Assembly: GCA_900756575.1 (NCBI GenBank)
Contig: CAAEKQ010000015.1
Span: forward strand, 1 to 15,302
DNA length: 15,302 nucleotides
From: an uncultured Oscillospiraceae bacterium
GTDB taxonomy: Bacteria > Bacillota > Clostridia > Oscillospirales > Oscillospiraceae
Reading direction: 5' to 3'
Each line of letters starts with the position of its first letter. The first letter of the stretch is position 1. Under the pieces are notes generated by a model that was not told the DNA's origin, did not search any database, and saw nothing but the letters and a program-made list of their open reading frames with translations. Position numbers and translations under genes: made by a program. Positions 1 through 8,120 of this stretch are shown piece after piece.

Positions 1-1842
1 CGGGGGCTTCTTCTGCGGGGCAGGCTTGTCCGGGCTTTTCCGTTCCGCGCACTCCCGTTTTGCGTCCTCCAGTCGCTCCCGGATGGAAGGCTTTTTCTCC
101 GGCGTGGTCCTGCGCGCCTCGGTCTGGGCTTTCTCCAATTCCTCACCACGGCGGCCGTTGTTGATGATCCCGTCGATCATGCCGTAGTCATCCTCCAGGG
201 TCATTTCCGCCGTGCGCAGCGGGTTTTCCGGCTCCACGGGAACGGATACGATCTGCCCGTTGATGCTGGCGAACAGCTCCGGCCGCTTGAATTGCTCGGT
301 GTATTTCTGGATCATGTCCGGGGGCAGGGACGCAAAACTCTCCGGCCCCAGGCCCACCACCAAGAAGGTGCCTGCCACAATGTCGTAAATCTCCCCATGC
401 TCGTCCCGGAGAGAGCGGTTCAGGTCCAGACCGATGAGCTTGCCCTCGTCGTTCAGCACCAGCCCCACCGGATCGTCAAAGGGATAGGAGGCGGCAATGT
501 CGCCGCCCACCTCCGCTTGCAGCGCATGGAGGCCGGGGTCGATTTCCTTCACATAGGGTTCCTTCATGGGCTCCACCACCAGGACAGTCAACTTCTCCGG
601 CGCGGTATGTTCGGGTGCGTCTCCGCTGGGGATGGCAAAGGCGCGGCTGCCGTTGGCCATGATGAGATACTTTCCGTCCTCGGACTCGTGGTGGAAACCG
701 TATCCGGCTGCTTCCATCTGTTCCCGGCTCATATCCGTCACATGGAAGGTGCCCCTGGGGGTCCGCACCGTCTCACCGGTCTCCCGGTCGTCCGGGGTGG
801 ACGCCGCTTGCTGCCCGTACAACTCTGCTTCATACTCCCGGTTTGCCTGCTCCGCAAAGGACAGCATCTCGTCCACATGGGACTGATCCGGGTTTTCAAT
901 GGCCTCCCGGATCGCCTGGGGGTCCACATCCAGAAATTCCTCATAGCCGGTGGCGTCCTTGAACTTCTCGATCTCCGAAGGCAGATAGTCCTCCTGGGTC
1001 TGCCCCAGGGCGGCCAGTTTCTCGTCCAGGGCGGAGATGCGCCCGGCCATCAGGTTTTCGTAGATTTCTTCCTTTGCCGCGTGTTCCTCCGGGTGCTCGG
1101 CGGCATACTGCGGATCGTTCTGCCGGAAAAACTCGTCCATATCGTAGGCAAGGTCCATGGCCCATTCCGAAATTTCTTCTTCGGGGATGTCATCCTGGAA
1201 GGTCATTACTCGGTATTCCTCCGGGATGCTACCGCGCTCACCATCGTAATACTCATGGAAGCTGTCCCCGGTATCCCGCACATAGCCCAGGTCGGTGAAC
1301 TGGCCGCTTTCCTCCAGGGCGATGTCCCGCCCGTAGGCTTCATAGTCGATGTAATTGCGCAGATGCTCCGGCACCTGCATGGCGTCCAGTTCCTCGATAT
1401 AATACCGGCCCAGATCATCGTGGTCATGGATGTCGGGGTAAACATCGTAACAGTCCAGGTTTTCCGTCAGGTTGATAAGCTCCTGGATGCTGCCCGTGTG
1501 ATCGCCGATCTCCATAGCCGCCTGAAACCGCTCATATTCATCCTGGCTCATATCATCCAGTTTGGAAGCCAGGTAGTTCAGCTCGTCCAGGTTTGCATAC
1601 TCACCCAGCAGGTCATAGAGGCCGTCCACATAGCAGTCGTAGTCCGTGATGAACCATTCCTCATAGGTCTGCCCGAAGTCGTCCTTCGCACCGATCCCGA
1701 TACGCTCAAAGACCTTTTTCAGTTCCTCCGCCGTGGTGGGGAACTTCACCCATTCGCCCACAAGGGCACCCTCGTTATATTTGCCCAGGTTGGTGATGAA
1801 AGCGGCAAAGGGATAATCTTTGTCATAGTCATAATGGGGCAT
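1..1842 (-). CDS. ArdA-type antirestriction protein fused to DUF3846 and a DUF4316-like tail (3' end outside window)
   Basis: The reading frame is open from the ATG at 1842 to the window edge: 614 codons and no stop. Residues about 7-195 look like ArdA, the acidic DNA-mimic family that blocks type I restriction enzymes: AAFITNLGKYNEG near the start, then acidic stretches and YIDYEAYGRDIAL at 164-176. Residues about 418-525 match DUF3846 (VLNDEGKLIGLDLNRSLRD, GTFLVVGLG). Residues about 540-614 look like the DUF4316 tail (AEMTLEDDYGMIDGIINNG, then KKPSIRERLEDAKRECAERK). A typical ArdA is only about 165 residues, so this is a fusion. The start is set by GGAGGTG five nt before the ATG, 12 nt after the previous stop. 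It probably protects incoming element DNA in a new host. Family calls are from memory of motifs; ArdA is the surest, the tail the least sure. Confidence 0.85.
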   Translation of the reverse strand, partial: MPHYDYDKDYPFAAFITNLGKYNEGALVGEWVKFPTTAEELKKVFERIGIGAKDDFGQTYEEWFITDYDCYVDGLYDLLGEYANLDELNYLASKLDDMSQDEYERFQAAMEIGDHTGSIQELINLTENLDCYDVYPDIHDHDDLGRYYIEELDAMQVPEHLRNYIDYEAYGRDIALEESGQFTDLGYVRDTGDSFHEYYDGERGSIPEEYRVMTFQDDIPEEEISEWAMDLAYDMDEFFRQNDPQYAAEHPEEHAAKEEIYENLMAGRISALDEKLAALGQTQEDYLPSEIEKFKDATGYEEFLDVDPQAIREAIENPDQSHVDEMLSFAEQANREYEAELYGQQAASTPDDRETGETVRTPRGTFHVTDMSREQMEAAGYGFHHESEDGKYLIMANGSRAFAIPSGDAPEHTAPEKLTVLVVEPMKEPYVKEIDPGLHALQAEVGGDIAASYPFDDPVGLVLNDEGKLIGLDLNRSLRDEHGEIYDIVAGTFLVVGLGPESFASLPPDMIQKYTEQFKRPELFASINGQIVSVPVEPENPLRTAEMTLEDDYGMIDGIINNGRRGEELEKAQTEARRTTPEKKPSIRERLEDAKRECAERKSPDKPAPQKKPP

Positions 1843-1854
1843 AACGACACCTCC

Positions 1855-2391
1855 TTACAGTTCCGGCGCAGACTTTTCCCGATGGGGCTGCGCCTTGCTC
1901 TGATTGGCACATTCCTTCCGGCTCTGCTCCAGCCGCTCCTTGATGGAGGGCTTTTTCTCCGTCTGCCTCTCCCTGGGACGCTCATGCTCCCACTCGTCGC
2001 CGGAAAGGGTGAGATACCCTTTACTGGTGAAGCACCCCTGTTCCTCCCGCATGGCGTGGTTGCCGAAAGGAACGGGATCAATGGCGTCCAGCAGCTCCGG
2101 GGGCAGAAGGACATCCAAATGCTGCGCCAGATAGCGCCAGCCCACATCCTCCACCTTGCGGATGTTGGGCTCCAGAATGAAATACTCGGTATTCGCGGGA
2201 AACTCCCGGAACTGCTCCAGGGTGGTCAGTCGGAAGGGAGACTCCTGGACAGCGGCCAGGAGGTCACGGTCCTCCGGGGAAAGTCCGGCAAGCGCCTGGG
2301 CCGCTGCCTCCAGTTCGCTTGCGTCACCGCCTGCGGGGAGCAGCGGCTTCAAATGCTCCATGAAGTTGACCTCGGTTTTACTTTTTGCCAT
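1855..2391 (-). CDS. Small ArdA-C-terminal-like protein (178 aa) with shared KPSI-ERLE tail
   Basis: No family is assigned with certainty. Residues 78-127 align without gaps to residues 139-188 of the next gene's ArdA domain, with 15 of 50 positions identical by hand count, including GYL/GYV after EEQGCFT versus EESGQFT. The alignment extends loosely back to residue 37 (LSPEDRDLLAAVQE versus MSQDEYERFQAAMEI). The ArdA N-terminal part is missing and replaced by an unrelated helix-rich segment. The C-terminus carries KKPSIKERLEQSRKECA, nearly the same as the tail of the following ArdA protein. The frame is open 15 codons further upstream, but the ATG at 2391 has AAAGGA eight nt before it and is preferred. 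It overlaps the 3' end of topB by 14 nt. It may be a partner or competitor of ArdA; that is inference. Confidence 0.8.
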   Translation of the reverse strand: MAKSKTEVNFMEHLKPLLPAGGDASELEAAAQALAGLSPEDRDLLAAVQESPFRLTTLEQFREFPANTEYFILEPNIRKVEDVGWRYLAQHLDVLLPPELLDAIDPVPFGNHAMREEQGCFTSKGYLTLSGDEWEHERPRERQTEKKPSIKERLEQSRKECANQSKAQPHREKSAPEL

Positions 2392-4480
2392 GCACACCAT
2401 CCTTTCGTTTGGGAAACTCCAACTTGAAATTGACATACTTGCCGCCGGTATCGTCCAGGATCACCACGGCGTCATAGGTGGAACCTTTCTTCTCCGACCA
2501 CATCCCCTTGACGGAAGTGCGGCCCTTTTTCAGAAGGTCGGCCGCCATTTTCCAGGTCATTTCCTTGCGGCGGCTGGTCCAGAAACGGTCATTCTTCCAC
2601 ATGACAAACTGGCAGGCCCGGTCCGAACAGGCGAAATTCTTCTTGCCTTCATAGACCGGCTTGCCGCAGCGGGGGCAGAGGCCCACCGTCTCTTTCTCCG
2701 GCTGGAACAGCTTTTGCCCATCCTCGGAAATGTGGGAGTATTTCCGCACCAGCTCCGCCGCCATTGCCTCGATCCCGTCCATGAAGTCCTCCGGCGACGC
2801 CTGGCCCTTTGCCACCTCGTTCAACCGCTGCTCCCAATCCGCTGTGAGCTTGGGAGAGGTCAGCAGCTCCGGCAGCACCGTGACCAGGTTAACGCCTGCC
2901 TTTGTAGGGATCAGGTTCTTGCCCTTGCGCTCCACGAACCCGCCGGACACCAGCTTTTCAATGATGGCCGCCCTTGTCGCCGGGGTGCCCAGGCCCTTGC
3001 GTTCTGCCTCGTCCGGCATATCTTCCTTGCCCGCATTCTCCATGGCCGACAGAAGGGTGTCCTCCGTGTAGGGCTTGGGGGGCGAAGTGAAGTGCTCGGT
3101 GACGGAGGCGGAGACCGGCTCAAAGACCTGCCCCTCGGTCAAGGCGGGAAGAACACCCTCGGCATCTTCATCCTCCGGCTTCTCCTTCAGGGAGGAACGG
3201 AACACCTCCTGGATGGCGCGCCAGCCCTGGGAAAGCACCTGCTTTCCTTTTGCCGTGAAGGTATGTCCGCCGCAATCAAAGGTGGCCGTGACCGCCTCAT
3301 ACACGAAAGGCTCCGCCGCCGCACACAGCAGCTTGCAGCAGACCAGCAGAAGGATATTGCGCTCACCCACAGGCAGCCCCGGAACGTTCGCTTTCTCCAG
3401 TTCCAGCGTCGGCAGGATCGCGTGATGGTCAGATACCTCCTTGTCGTTCACCAGCGCCAGAACATCGGGGAAAAACTCCGGGCAGGCATCGAAGGGCGTC
3501 ACCCGTGCTGCCAGATGCAGAACCACGGAGGCGGTCTCCGCCATGTCGCCGGTCAGATACCGGCTGTCCGTGCGGGGATAGGTCAGCAGCTTCTTTTCAT
3601 AGAGCGATTGGGCGTAGTCCAGGGTTTGCTTGGCCGTGTAACCGAACACCCGGTTCGCCTCCCGCTGCAAGGTGGTCAGGTCGTACAGTTTGGGCGGGTT
3701 CTCCGTCTTTTTCTCCCGCACCAGGGATACACACACGGCCCGCTGCCCGTCACAGGCATCCCGGATGGCCTGGGCGTCCTCCGGGGAAACAATGCGGTCG
3801 CTGACCGCCTCGGCCCCCTCCAGCGCCAGCCGCACATAATGGTATTTCTCCTTGCGGAACAGGACGATCTTACTGTCCCGGTCGGCCAGCATCGCCAGGG
3901 TGGGCGTCTGCACCCGCCCAATATTTAACGTTCGATGATACAACACCGAAAAGAGCCGTGAGGCATTGATACCAATAAGCCAGTCCGCCTTTTGGCGGCA
4001 AAGCGCCGATTGATACAGCGGGTCATAGTCCGCGCCGGGGTGCAGGTCGGCAAAGCCCTCCCGGATTGCCGCATCCTCCATCGAAGAAATCCAGAGACGG
4101 GAGAAAGGCTTGGAACATCCGGCAGCCTCATAGACCAGCCGGAAGATCAGCTCGCCCTCGCGTCCCGCGTCGCAGGCGTTGACCAGTTCCGTCACATCGG
4201 GGCGCTCCATCAGGGAACGGAGAATGTGGAACTGGTCAGCCTTTTCCTCGGACACCACATAGTGGAAGGGGGCGGGCAGGATGGGAAGGTCCTCATACCG
4301 CCACTTCTTATAGCGGTCATCGTAGGCGGCCGCGTCCGCCAGTCCCACCAGATGACCAATGCACCAGGAAATGAGCCAGCCGCCGCCTTCAAAATAGCCA
4401 TCGGCCCTGGATGTGACACCCAGGGCCGATGCGATACTCTTTGCTACACTCGGTTTTTCGCAGATCACCAATTTGCTCAA
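2378..4480 (-). CDS. topB: DNA topoisomerase III (type IA)
   Basis: This is a 700-residue type IA topoisomerase, close to the usual TopB length. The TOPRIM domain shows ICEKPSVAKSIA at 6-17 (Glu8) and NACDAGREGELIF at 101-113 (Asp104, Glu108). The active-site tyrosine is Tyr301 in LLTYPRTDSRYLTGD. The C-terminus has one four-cysteine zinc-finger-like motif (Cys602, 605, 618, 623) followed by a topoisomerase C-terminal repeat-like segment. It cuts and rejoins single DNA strands and in these conjugative elements probably helps process or resolve transferred DNA. The start is TTG at 4480, behind GGAGGAG with 5 nt spacing; TTGA makes a 4-nt overlap with the DUF4366 stop, and no ATG fits this position. 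Nothing looks broken. Confidence 0.97.
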   Translation of the reverse strand: MSKLVICEKPSVAKSIASALGVTSRADGYFEGGGWLISWCIGHLVGLADAAAYDDRYKKWRYEDLPILPAPFHYVVSEEKADQFHILRSLMERPDVTELVNACDAGREGELIFRLVYEAAGCSKPFSRLWISSMEDAAIREGFADLHPGADYDPLYQSALCRQKADWLIGINASRLFSVLYHRTLNIGRVQTPTLAMLADRDSKIVLFRKEKYHYVRLALEGAEAVSDRIVSPEDAQAIRDACDGQRAVCVSLVREKKTENPPKLYDLTTLQREANRVFGYTAKQTLDYAQSLYEKKLLTYPRTDSRYLTGDMAETASVVLHLAARVTPFDACPEFFPDVLALVNDKEVSDHHAILPTLELEKANVPGLPVGERNILLLVCCKLLCAAAEPFVYEAVTATFDCGGHTFTAKGKQVLSQGWRAIQEVFRSSLKEKPEDEDAEGVLPALTEGQVFEPVSASVTEHFTSPPKPYTEDTLLSAMENAGKEDMPDEAERKGLGTPATRAAIIEKLVSGGFVERKGKNLIPTKAGVNLVTVLPELLTSPKLTADWEQRLNEVAKGQASPEDFMDGIEAMAAELVRKYSHISEDGQKLFQPEKETVGLCPRCGKPVYEGKKNFACSDRACQFVMWKNDRFWTSRRKEMTWKMAADLLKKGRTSVKGMWSEKKGSTYDAVVILDDTGGKYVNFKLEFPKRKDGVHGKK

Positions 4481-5208
4481 TTCTGCTCCTCCTGTTCTCC
4501 CTGTTCAGGAATGTCCTCGTTTTCGTATTCCTCGTCCTCGAACTCATAGTCGTCCGGGTCGGCGCTGACCTTTGCGCCCTGCTTGGGCTTGATGAACTTG
4601 ATGTAGGCGAAGGCTCCGCCACCGCCCAGAGCCGCCAGCAGCAGGATCAGCACCAGGGCGCCGCCGCTGCCGGACTCCTTCTCCGGCTCCGGTTCAGGCT
4701 CCGGCTCCACCTCCGGCGCTTTCCCGGCACACTCGCTCATATTCACCGCGCAGACCGGACAGGCGGTATTTACCGCACCAGCCTGGCATTTCTCGGTGCA
4801 GGTACAAGCAGCTGGCTTTTCCTCCGTCTGTCCGTCCTCCAGCAGCGCCATCAGGTCGGCTTCATCCACCTGGTTCAAGAAGTGAACGGCGGTCTCCTTG
4901 TCCTCGTTGGCCCGGTCGATCAGGATGTAAAAATAGTTGCCCGCTTTTGTGGTCACGGTGATAAGCTGTTTGTCGCCGTAATAATCGTCCACCAGCGTGG
5001 CGTTGCCCTCCGGGGTAAGGGGCTGGCCCTCCGGCTCCATGCCCCCGGTGGCGGGTTCCTCGGTGGGTTCCGGCGTCGTCTCGGCGGACTCTCCCGTGTA
5101 GTAGTCGCCATCCCCACCGCCCGCAAAGGCGGTGACGGAGAAGGCGGTCATGCACAGGACCACCACCGTCAGGGACGCCAAAAGGCGGAAAACTCTGTTA
5201 CGCTTCAT
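4477..5208 (-). CDS. DUF4366 (CD1107-like) conjugative element membrane protein
   Basis: This 243-residue protein has an N-terminal signal peptide (hydrophobic 8-27, likely cut after AFA at 29), an acidic, proline-rich external region, a folded patch at about 72-125, a cysteine cluster (Cys135, 137, 141, 150, 153, 160), an EPEPEPE linker at about 168-176, a transmembrane helix at about 183-205, and a very acidic cytoplasmic tail. This architecture matches the DUF4366/CD1107 family of clostridial conjugative transposons, a probable surface part of the mating channel. Its exact role is unknown. It overlaps the DUF4315 gene by 11 nt and topB by 4 nt, so it is translated as part of the same operon. 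Confidence 0.88.
   Translation of the reverse strand: MKRNRVFRLLASLTVVVLCMTAFSVTAFAGGGDGDYYTGESAETTPEPTEEPATGGMEPEGQPLTPEGNATLVDDYYGDKQLITVTTKAGNYFYILIDRANEDKETAVHFLNQVDEADLMALLEDGQTEEKPAACTCTEKCQAGAVNTACPVCAVNMSECAGKAPEVEPEPEPEPEKESGSGGALVLILLLAALGGGGAFAYIKFIKPKQGAKVSADPDDYEFEDEEYENEDIPEQGEQEEQN
4485..4492 (-). promoter_or_regulatory. Shine-Dalgarno deciding the TTG start of topB
   Basis: GGAGGAGC lies just upstream of TTG at 4480, inside the last codons of the DUF4366 gene. Confidence 0.8.
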
Positions 5209-5488
5209 CTTCGCCGTCCTCCATTCCTTTCATATCCTCGTCGTCGGGGTCCGGCGCCGCCTCCGCCTCCATCATCCCGTCGGGCAGGGTGATAAGGCCG
5301 CTGGCGTAGGCCTTCAGGAAGGCGGTCAGCTCCTTGTTGTCCATGCGCACCGCCTTGACCATGCGGACGATCTCCAGGTTTTCTTCCTCGGTGAGCTGCG
5401 CCTCCAGCTCCCGAAGTCGCTTCTGCTGGGCGGAGATCTTCTCCTTCGTCTTTTCGATGTCTTTGCGAATCTTCTCAACCGTTGCCAT
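5198..5488 (-). CDS. DUF4315 coiled-coil protein
   Basis: A 96-residue protein with an N-terminal coiled coil (MATVEKIRKDIEKTKEKIS to about residue 36), a short helical middle, and an acidic C-terminus (PDPDDEDMKGMEDGEDEA). This is the DUF4315 family, which sits next to DUF4366 in clostridial conjugative transposons; function is unknown. The frame is open seven codons further upstream, but the ATG at 5488 is preferred: it has AAAGGAG ten nt before it and gives the usual N-terminus. It overlaps the 3' end of the PP-loop gene by 14 nt. Confidence 0.88.
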   Translation of the reverse strand: MATVEKIRKDIEKTKEKISAQQKRLRELEAQLTEEENLEIVRMVKAVRMDNKELTAFLKAYASGLITLPDGMMEAEAAPDPDDEDMKGMEDGEDEA

Positions 5489-6209
5489 GTGTGCAAAACT
5501 CCTTTCCAAATCGTTCTCTCCAGGAATAGTTCCGCCCCAGGCCCTTGACCGTTTTCAGGTTTTTCCGGGCGTTGTCCTCCAGCGCCAGGGCGCGGCGGAA
5601 CAAATCGGGATGCTGCTCCCGCAGGGCGGTGATCTCGTCGGGTTTCATGCTGGGACAGAAAAAACAGGACGATTTTCCCGGCTGGGGCAGCCCTGCCGCC
5701 TCGATCTGCCGGATGCAATCGTCCCGCGTCCATCCCCATTCCATCAGGGGATACCACTTGCTGTATTTTCGGTCGGCCAGGTCTCCCAGCAGCACCTTGT
5801 CGCTGCGGTAGCCCTCGCCCGCGTCGTAGCCGATGAACTTGACCACCCGTTTGCCCGCCGCCCACGCCTTTTGACACGGCGGGTAATGGTTGCAGAACTT
5901 TTCCTGCGGCCCGATCTTGTGTTTCAGGGAACACCGCTTGAAGCCGTAGGCAATGGACGGTAGGCTGCAACTTTGCAGACATTCATCCTCCAGCGTCAGC
6001 CGTTTCCCGTCACGGGTGGTCTTATACACTCTGATAATGGGAGGCATCCCGTGGTCCTTCAGCCAGCGGTCCATCACCTCCAGATAGGCGTAGGTGTGGG
6101 GATGCTCTGCCCCCGTATCCGCAAAGAGAATCAGGTCCACCGGGATACGGTGCTGGTGCAGCCCGATCAAAAGGGCGGTGCTGTTGGCGCCGCCCCCATA
6201 GGAAACCAT
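5475..6209 (-). CDS. PP-loop ATPase of the phosphoadenosine phosphosulfate reductase family
   Basis: The 244-residue protein opens with an N-type ATP pyrophosphatase loop, SYGGGANSTALLIGL (3-17), followed by the PAPS reductase-like core (FADTGAEHPHTYAYLEV). Nine or more cysteines are present; Cys77, 81, 93, 106 and 112 lie in the middle and CFFCPSMK (Cys182, Cys185) near the end, suggesting metal or iron-sulfur binding. Members of this superfamily reduce PAPS, or adenylate or sulfur-modify nucleic acids (for example DndC). No sulfate-assimilation partner is present, so a nucleic-acid role is more likely than sulfur metabolism; that is inference. The start is the ATG at 6209; a strong GGAGGTG lies upstream, but about 13 nt away, which is longer than usual, and an in-frame stop just upstream rules out a longer protein. 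It sits between the NlpC gene (21-nt gap) and DUF4315. Confidence 0.85.
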   Translation of the reverse strand: MVSYGGGANSTALLIGLHQHRIPVDLILFADTGAEHPHTYAYLEVMDRWLKDHGMPPIIRVYKTTRDGKRLTLEDECLQSCSLPSIAYGFKRCSLKHKIGPQEKFCNHYPPCQKAWAAGKRVVKFIGYDAGEGYRSDKVLLGDLADRKYSKWYPLMEWGWTRDDCIRQIEAAGLPQPGKSSCFFCPSMKPDEITALREQHPDLFRRALALEDNARKNLKTVKGLGRNYSWRERFGKEFCTHGNG

Positions 6210-6230
6210 ATTGATGCTTCATCACCTCCA

Positions 6231-8120
6231 TCAGTTGTACGGCGGTCTGCCGTATGCGTAGAAATGGGACTGCCAGTAGCTCGTGTTCAGGTTGGAATAC
6301 TGGATGGGGTCGCCGCAATGCAGCATCATCCCGTCGCCCACATAAATGCCTACATGAGATACGCCGGTTGTGTCGTAGGTGCCCACGAAGAACACCAGAT
6401 CGCCGGGCTGGGGGTCGGATACTGGGGTGGAAATATTGTAGAGCCCCTGTGCGCCCAGCCGCCCGGTATTGCACAGGCCGCTGTTGGTCAGCACATAACT
6501 GACGAATCCGCTGCAATCGAAAGAAGTGCTGGGACTGCTGCCGCCCCACACATAGGGATAACCCAGGTATTTTTCCGCCTCGGTAATGAGGGTGTTGAAC
6601 CGCTCGTCCGTGAGATATTCAGCGGGAATCTCCCAGGCGGTGGGAGGGTTGTCGATGTACTTGTTCACATACCCGGAGGACGGGAACAGATCGGGGCGGT
6701 TGCCCAGGGTGGACATATAGGTGGCATACAAGGAAAGCTGTTCCTCGCCCATCATGTAGACAGGCACATGGGAGAGGTCGAAGTTTTCCAGCGTGACGGT
6801 GCAGATGGTCCAGGTATAGGGCACCCGAACCGTATAGGTGTTGCCCTCGCTGTCCGTCCGTGTCTCCGTCCGATAGCGGGTCTCCGTGGTCACGGTTTCG
6901 GTGAGAATGTATTGCTTGTCAAAGAGGGTTTGAAGGTCGCCCTGTACCTGGTCAATGGTGAACACCCCTTCATGGAGTGCCGACAGAATGGAGATCAGCA
7001 CATAGGGGTCGTGCTCAATCTCGTCCAGATCAAAGTGATACTCGTCATAGTCGTGGGTGGCCTCGTAGGTATCCAGATACTCCCGCAATTCATCCTCTTT
7101 GGCGCAGTAGGCTTCTTCCGCCGCCAGCATGTCGGCATCCTCGGAGAGATAGGAGGACGCCATAATGTTGGACACCCCGCCGCCGAACATGGAGGAACAG
7201 GATTGCAGGGAGCCCAGCAGCATTACCAGCAGAAGACCGATGCCGCCCACGATCAACGCGCCCTTCCAATGCCGTTTCAGGAAAAGGGCGGTGCGCTTGG
7301 ACTCCTGGGCGGTTTTCTTGGCCGCCTTTGCCGTGGTCTCCGCTGTTTTCCCGGCCTGGGCGGTCTTGCCCGCCGCCCGGTATGCCGCCGCATATTGCTT
7401 TTGCAGCTTCCGTTTCTGCCACAGGCGGGAGATGGGATTGGATGCAAGCTGGGGGTTCTCCGCCACGGCTTTCCGATAGTAGAAATCCGCATTGGCCTTG
7501 ACCGCCGCCTGCTCCGCCTTTGCCGCGTCCCGCCAGGGTTTCAGCTTGCGTTCCGCCCGCCAGTTCTGGACACGGCGGTTTCCGTAGCCCACAGCCTTCT
7601 CAAAGCTACGTTCCCCCAGGTGGCCCGACTGGACGCCGGAATTTTCCTGCTCCACCTCTCGGACCTTGCCGTGGATGGCTGCGCCTGCCTCCTGGATGGG
7701 GCGGGACAGCGGATTGGCATGTTGGGGGGATGGCAGTTTGGATGGAACAGCGGTCTTTGCCGCGTCCAGCCGGTCCGCCGCCTTGTCCGACTTGCGGATG
7801 GCCCCTTGCAGCTCCGGCTTGGCCTGGTCCGCCTCGGAAAACTGCAATCGGGAGGATGGACGGCCCGCTGCCGCCTCGCCCTCCCGATAGGTTCTGCGCT
7901 GTTTCCGGCGCTTCTTCTTGGCTGCTGCCTGTTCCCGGTGCAGTTCCACACGATCCACTACTTTCCCAGCGGCACCCGCCGTGTCGCCGGAGGCGGAATG
8001 GTCCTGCTCCGGCGTCCGGTCAGAGGGATAGGTCGTCTCGCCCGTAACCAGATTGACGGATACTGCCCCGTCACGGGTCATCTTCTGCGCCTCCTTTTCG
8101 GGGGCTTTCCATTCTTTCAA
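6231..8120 (-). CDS. Membrane-anchored NlpC/P60 cell-wall hydrolase (CD1108-like)
   Basis: The 629-residue protein has a long basic cytoplasmic N-terminal half (about 1-284), one transmembrane segment at about 285-308 (HWKGALIVGGIGLLLVMLLG), an external middle region, and an NlpC/P60 domain at about 510-629. The catalytic triad is visible: Cys536 (FDCSGF), His589 (SHVGIYVGDG) and a third polar residue at about His601 (MMLHCGD). It should open peptidoglycan for the conjugation channel, as the Tn916 Orf14 and VirB1-type proteins do, though no separate SLT lysozyme domain was recognised. The start is TTG, with GGAGGTG seven nt upstream and a TTGA overlap with the methyltransferase stop. Confidence 0.93.
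   Translation of the reverse strand: MKEWKAPEKEAQKMTRDGAVSVNLVTGETTYPSDRTPEQDHSASGDTAGAAGKVVDRVELHREQAAAKKKRRKQRRTYREGEAAAGRPSSRLQFSEADQAKPELQGAIRKSDKAADRLDAAKTAVPSKLPSPQHANPLSRPIQEAGAAIHGKVREVEQENSGVQSGHLGERSFEKAVGYGNRRVQNWRAERKLKPWRDAAKAEQAAVKANADFYYRKAVAENPQLASNPISRLWQKRKLQKQYAAAYRAAGKTAQAGKTAETTAKAAKKTAQESKRTALFLKRHWKGALIVGGIGLLLVMLLGSLQSCSSMFGGGVSNIMASSYLSEDADMLAAEEAYCAKEDELREYLDTYEATHDYDEYHFDLDEIEHDPYVLISILSALHEGVFTIDQVQGDLQTLFDKQYILTETVTTETRYRTETRTDSEGNTYTVRVPYTWTICTVTLENFDLSHVPVYMMGEEQLSLYATYMSTLGNRPDLFPSSGYVNKYIDNPPTAWEIPAEYLTDERFNTLITEAEKYLGYPYVWGGSSPSTSFDCSGFVSYVLTNSGLCNTGRLGAQGLYNISTPVSDPQPGDLVFFVGTYDTTGVSHVGIYVGDGMMLHCGDPIQYSNLNTSYWQSHFYAYGRPPYN

Noticed and set aside
292..2427. 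Long plus-strand open frame (711 codons)
   Set aside because: It lies opposite the ArdA fusion and half-ArdA genes, has no recognisable domain, and the minus-strand proteins have clear motifs and Shine-Dalgarno sites.
2392..2436. Upstream extension of the half-ArdA protein (MSISSWSFPNERMVC)
   Set aside because: It would overlap topB by almost 60 nt without a good Shine-Dalgarno; the ATG at 2391 has one.
2156..3928. Long plus-strand open frame (590 codons)
   Set aside because: It is antisense to topB, whose motifs are intact; composition is typical of a GC-rich shadow frame.
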